A stretch of DNA of 64,000 nucleotides from Dromiciops gliroides (lineage: Eukaryota > Chordata > Mammalia > Microbiotheria > Microbiotheriidae). The notes under the pieces were generated by a model. That model was not told the origin of the DNA and did not search any database. It worked only from the letters and a program-made list of their open reading frames with translations. Both the position numbers and the translations under genes were made by a program. The DNA is taken from NCBI RefSeq assembly GCF_019393635.1, contig NC_057866.1, positions 226,017,359 to 226,081,358 of the forward strand. Reading direction: 5' to 3'. Positions within the stretch are counted from its first letter, which is position 1. Each line of letters starts with the position of its first letter. Below, in pieces: positions 55,957 to 64,000 of the stretch.

Positions 55957-57710
55957 ATCATATATTCAGGAGTATTCCCTCTCCTTTGACAGAAACATAG
56001 AGGTGATATGATGATGATGATATTAATAAGAATAATAACAATAGCTAACATAATGCTATGTGCCGGGCACATAGTGCTCTACAATTTTTATGTCATTTGA
56101 TTTTCTAAATAAACCTGAGAGGCAGGTGCTATTATTATCCCCATGTTAGGGATAAGGAAACTGAAGTAAACAAGGTTAAGTGACTAAATATTTGTATGTG
56201 ATTGATATTTATATAAGTGGAGAAATGGATTTTAAAAGATTGAAAAAGGAGGTGAGCCAGTCATATGGTTAGAGTAGTCAAGCAAATGAACACTCTCCTC
56301 ATATTCAAACAATATCAATGTAATAACTATTATCTCCATTTTACAGAAGAGAAAACTGAAGCAGACTGAGGCGAAATGACTTGCTCAAGGTTACACAGCT
56401 AGTAAATGTCTGAGGCTGAATTTGAACTCTTCTTGACTCTAAGTCTAGCACTTTATCCACTGTACCATCTAGCTACCTGTATTCTATATTTATATATAAT
56501 TATTTATAATATACTTAGAGTAGTGGTTCTAAAATAGTACAGGGACTTCTGAGGGTTAAAGTCATTTTCATAATAATACTAAGATGTTTTTATTTCCAAT
56601 AAGGTAAATACAGATAGCAATGAACCACAGAAACAAAATATCTTTGGAAAGTTGTAAAAGGATCCTGAGAATAAAACGGCTGAGAATCATGGATTCATGC
56701 TAGGCAGATTCCCCTGTGGAAGATTCATGGGACCATGTAGACAATAGTTGCCCAGGATGAGAAAGCATGGATGGTAGTGATATGTACCATGAGCAAGAGT
56801 ACACACATCGATGAGATCTCAGATCCATGAACTTAGAACTTTACATACTGTATCAAAACTATCACGACATCCAGCCTAAAATAATAACAGTAACTCCATT
56901 CATAAAGTAGTTAAGTATTCATAACATGTTTTCCTCAGAACAGCACTGTGAGGTTGGTACTATCATCAATTACAAATGAGCAAACAGAGACCCAAGGGAG
57001 GCCAGGGCCCAAGGTAAGCTCTCTTTCTCTTCCCTCTCGCCTGTCTCCCATGCCGCCTTGAAAGCAGGAAGTTGGATGAAAGTCAGATTTGGCACGGAGC
57101 TAGATTTTTATTTCAAAATAAATATACAAAGCTACTAAGGGATAGGTTTTCAAAAATGGCATGCTTGCCAAGTTGCCAGCATTTCCTCGAACCCAATGTT
57201 CATGTTCACACTTGCTTGATTCTGAATTACAACACATTTCTGTAGGCATAGTTGGATTGAAATCCTCTTGGGGAAATGGGAGGGATCAGAGAAGGAGCAA
57301 GAAAATCTAAATCTATTGGGAAGAGGGAGGATAAAACTTGCAATATTGGGGTTCAAAGCAAAATGAACCCATTGTGAAAAGGTACACCACTCTTTGCAAA
57401 ACTAGAAATCCCCATTGGCTGCTCCTTGTGTTTCTGGAAGAAATGTCCCAGTACTGAGGAATACCCCTTTAAACCAAGGTCCCAGATCTGAGCAAGGGGT
57501 TTGAGGTCTGCTGATACCCTTATTTTCTAGAGAAAAGCACGGACCTCAGAACAGATACCCTAATCTTGATGGAAACTTCCTCAGGTCAAATGATAACAGA
57601 TCCACTGGACACCAGAATGCTTGTTAAACCGCCCTAGTGGACATATTACTTCAGTCCTGCATAGGTGCTCTTGCCCTCAGAAAGATCAATTACTAGAGGT
57701 TCATACTCAC

Positions 57711-57845
57711 CTGCATCATATTTGCCTAGCTCTGAAATGTAAATGCACACTCCTCCATGGAGGCAGTATGAGTCATATGGTGGTGGACACACAGAACTGT
57801 CGTTTCTGATGTCAGAGGAATTATCATTCTCAGCCCGAAAAGATC
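57711..57845 (-). CDS. EGF: EGF exon 20: linker and first part of mature EGF, with a 1-base deletion
   Basis: Mature EGF is the soluble EGFR ligand released from pro-EGF. The acceptor is 'acactgtcttccag' then GATC, and the donor GATGCAG then GTGAGT. The exon reads GSFRAENDNSSDIR, then NDSSVCPPPYDSYCLHGGVC and IYISELGKY. This matches human mature EGF [20 protein letters not shown] and MYIEALDKY, including the Arg before the mature N-terminus and the first three cysteines. Human continues ACNC; here the last bases TATGATGCAG read YDA instead of YAC. Inserting one base (TATGCATGCAG) would restore YAC and put exon 21 in its conserved frame. The observed length is 135 against an expected 136. Confidence 0.9.
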
Positions 57846-58659
57846 CTGGAAGACAGTGTTTCAAAACCATCTTTAAACCTTGATATTTTTGAAAATGATT
57901 CAATCATTCTTGGCACAGTTATGTGTCTAATCTGCTCAAGCAGCTTGCAATTCCTTTTTCATATCAGTGGAAATATTAACAATGATGACAGTCTCTCTTG
58001 TCCACCCAAACCTTACCCTTCAACTACTGAAATTAATGTTAATCACAATTCAGACAGACCTGTATTGCCTTTCTTCACTTTCTCTTGTATTTGGCCTAGA
58101 GCATTCTGCAGGCAGATGAGAGTGGGATGACAGCTCCCAAAGCATCATGTTAATTTCATTTCATTGAACTCAAAGAATCCCAGGATTTAGAGTTGAAAAG
58201 AACCTTTGAGATAATCTAGTCGACCCATCTCATTAATAGAGATGAGGACATGAAGACCCAAAGAGCCTAACATGACTTGTCCAAGGTCACACAGCTAGCA
58301 AAGAGCAGATCTGGATTTTGAAACCAGGTCCTATGACTTCCATAATTTTTTTTAACAAGATCTATTTAATAAACAACACTTAATAACTACTGTTTGTTAA
58401 GAGTTACCTTCAAAAGGCTCGCTCAAAATTGGTATTTGTACTTGGCTTAATAAACATCTATAGAATACTTGATCCAAGAACTACAGTAGCCATACAAGTC
58501 AGGGAAAAGAAATTATTTGGAAAAGTCACTGAAACACTTCCGGTCAATCTCCTGTCATAGCATACTTCTGTGCTAGGTGCTGTGCTAAGAGTTTTTACAA
58601 CAGGATTGGATTTTACCCATTTGACAGGAAAATAAGTCCCAAAAAGCTAACACCCTCCT

Positions 58660-59080
58660 TCCCTCCATATAATCTGAGATCCAGTGACTCTAGCCTCCCT
58701 TTCCATTCTTCAAACAAGATACTCCATTTCCAGACCCCTGACATTTTCACTGGCTGTGCCCCATGCCTGGATCACTCTCCCTCCTCACTTCTTCCCAGCT
58801 TCTCTGATTTTCTTCAAGCCCCAGCTAAAATCCCATCTTCTACAGGAAGCCTTTCCTGATCCCCCTCACTTCTAGTTATTTCCTTCTGTTGATTATCTCC
58901 AATTTAGCTTCTATTTAGCTTGTTTGCCCATAGTCGTATGCATGTTGTCTCCCCAATTAGACTGTGAGCTCTCTGAGAGACAGGACTGTTTTTTGTATTT
59001 CTGAGTATCCCCAGTTCTTAGCAAAGTGCTTGGCACAGAGTCAACATTAAATAAATGTTTATTGACTGACTGACTTGCCC
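58660..59080 (+). mobile_element. L2 LINE 3' region
   Basis: 'caagccccagctaaaatccc', 'aggaagcctttcctgatccc', 'ttagactgtgagctctctga' and 'aaataaatgtttattgactg' occur in L2 order. Confidence 0.7.
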
Positions 59081-60029
59081 AACATCATAAAGGGAAAGAG
59101 TGAAGATTGGAGCCCAGGTGCCTCTGGATCCACATGCAGCCTTCTTCCCATTGTACCACGCTGTTTTACAGGTTCGTGGAAGTCCTTACCTTCCCCCACA
59201 TCAAACTTTCTTCTTAAAACTACTTAGACTATTCAAGAATCCTTAAAATTAGAACAGCAACAGCTTTGACAGAAAGGAAACATTGGGATAATGAGCGAAT
59301 GATAAGTTGATGAATTTCTTTTATTACATGCTTCACTCTTCTTAGAAGGAAAAGCATTAGGGCACAAAGTTGAAAGGAACGCTGGAGGATCTTGCTGAGA
59401 TTTCTGCAAGGTGACTGGAAATGCCAACACCATTTCATCACCTCTAAGGAGAGGAGATTATGTGAGACTGTAAGGTGTTAGAAACACAGAGACACAGTGA
59501 AGTCAATTCACCATTTTTCTTCTGCAAGAGCTTATCTGCTTACACAGCTAAACGCATGCTGGGAAGCTGGTAGTTTGGCAGCTAGAGGATCAAGGCAAGC
59601 AGGGAAGCAAGAGGTTGCAGGATTTAATTCTCCTTCTCCAGAACCACTCAAGGTGACATCCCAGAATTTTCTGGAAGCAAAGTATGACCCTTGAAAGGGT
59701 TTCCTGTTTCTGGAGATATTTTTCTTCAAAGTTCAGCTCAAATGCAACCTCCTACAGGAAGCCTATCTTGATTCTTCCCCCACCATAGCTGGAACCCTCC
59801 TCAAAAAAACGATTTGGCAATTGCTTTGTAACTCCATTTTGTATATATTTCATAGTTAATGCCCTGTGTAAATATACATGTTGTTTTCAAAAGAATGTAA
59901 GCTCCTTGAGGGCAGGAACGGTTTTGTTCTTGTCTTTGTATCCCCAGAATAGAACAATGTGCTTGGCATATTCTTAATAAATTTAATAAAATAATTTCTT
60001 TTCCCTGACTTGTATGGCTACTATAGTTA

Positions 60030-60176
60030 TTTTTTTTTTTAGTGAGGCAATTGGGGTTCAGTGACTTGCCCAGCGTCACACAGCTAGTAAGTGTTAAGTG
60101 TCTGAGGCCGGATTTGAACTCAGGTCCTCCTGAATCCAGGGCCGGTGCTTTATCCACTGTGCCACCTAGCTGCCCC
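60030..60176 (-). mobile_element. tRNA-derived SINE (WSINE-type)
   Basis: Antisense copy from the T run to 'cacctagctgcccc'. It interrupts or abuts an L2-like 3' end that resumes with 'ttcttaataaatgcttgttg'. Confidence 0.92.
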
Positions 60177-60688
60177 CTGTAGTTCTTAATAAATGCTTGT
60201 TGAATCAATTAGTGAATGAATGGATGGATGGATGGATAAATGATATTGCTATTTTAGCGGGGAAAGACCCCCCCCAGAAAAAGCCAAGGTTAAGTATTCT
60301 CCAGCAGCAAAGAAGGAAGAAAATAATATGGTACTGAAACTATCATGCAAGTAAAGAAACATTCCCTTTCAGGTAAGAGGGAAAAGAAAGTTTAGGAATG
60401 ATCATTTTTTTAATCCTTTAAAGTAACTTTCATGCTAAAGGATATTTAGGAGCTCAGATGAACTCCCCTGGCTGCCTAGCACTGTAGAGGGCAGTTACTC
60501 TAGCAGACTCTGACATCAACATTACAAATCAGGAGATTAGCAGCGCTGCAAAGTTATAAAAGAGATTCATTCCAGATGCTATTAAATTAAGGTAACTTGG
60601 AATATTTGATTCTTAAGCTCAGCACCAACTTAGGCAAGAATGCGAGAACATACAGTTTAACAGTGCCGACTAATTCCCAGAATCTTCA

Positions 60689-64000
<3,312 letters not shown>

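Larger units (their letters stand above)
52467..57710 (-). other. EGF: EGF intron 20
   Basis: Holds a MAR1-type SINE (53013-53181), L2-like 3' sequence (about 53280-53600), a G run with (GT)n (53397-53443), (TA)n (54402-54449), SINEs (55035-55196, 55826-55956) and MIR-like elements (about 54750-54960, 56060-56175 and 56330-56480). 56500-57700 is largely unique. No other gene was recognised. Confidence 0.7.

Noticed and set aside
1526..60176. tRNA-like heads with A- and B-box motifs, considered as tRNA genes
   Set aside because: Each is the head of a full SINE with the family core and A-rich tail; none folds as a complete separate tRNA.
1545..60208. Recurrent ORFs beginning MDRAPALESGVPEFKSGLRH or containing DLPRVTQLVSVKCLRPDLNS
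   Set aside because: These are translations of the tRNA-derived SINE in its two orientations, not a protein family.

Overview
The window is marsupial nuclear DNA. Dozens of copies of a tRNA-derived SINE (head near 'ggggcagctaggtgg', core 'ctagctgtgtgaccctgggcaagtca', A-rich tail) of the WSINE1/WALLSI/SINE1_MD type occur in both orientations, many with intact target-site duplications (TSDs). A longer SINE with an RTE-like tail ('gttgttgttcagtcgtttcagtc', MAR1-type), marsupial L1 5' and 3' ends, CR1/L3-clade, L2 and MIR fragments, and gammaretrovirus-like ERV pieces fill most of the rest. The genus cannot be resolved by reading.

One host gene is recognisable: the 3' part of EGF (pro-epidermal growth factor), on the minus strand. 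Six exons are visible, numbered by assuming the human 24-exon layout: 19 (60760-60882, EGF-like repeat), 20 (57711-57845, first part of mature EGF), 21 (52304-52466, end of mature EGF plus the transmembrane helix), 22 (45950-46055), 23 (29599-29664) and 24 (25074-25294, end of the cytoplasmic tail and stop codon). All have AG/GT splice sites. Upstream exons lie beyond position 64000. No second host gene is visible in 1-25000, which should be EGF 3' UTR followed by intergenic DNA.

The main observation is in the reading frame of that gene. Relative to the conserved EGF reading, exon 20 lacks one base just before its donor and exon 21 has one extra base in a GAAA run. The two compensate, so the ORF stays open, but the stretch carrying the last three cysteines of mature EGF is read out of frame. 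Exon 23 appears to lack one base as well, which would end translation early in exon 24. There are no nonsense substitutions or broken splice sites, so consensus indel errors and recent gene decay both remain possible.

Layout. 1-2930: nested antisense L1 5' ends, with a SINE carrying a probable 3' transduction. 2931-6690: SINEs and a short direct duplication. 6690-9901: decayed ERV (integrase, polypurine tract, LTR), overlapped by a near-perfect inverted repeat (8135-8400 / 10046-10314). 10315-19900: MIR, L2, MAR1-type and SINE copies. 19929-20607: a TA-flanked mini DNA transposon with a GC-rich interior. 20610-25073: mostly unique sequence and probable EGF 3' UTR. 25074-64000: EGF exons and introns, the introns carrying a solo LTR, L1 fragments, CR1/L3 copies and about twenty more SINEs.
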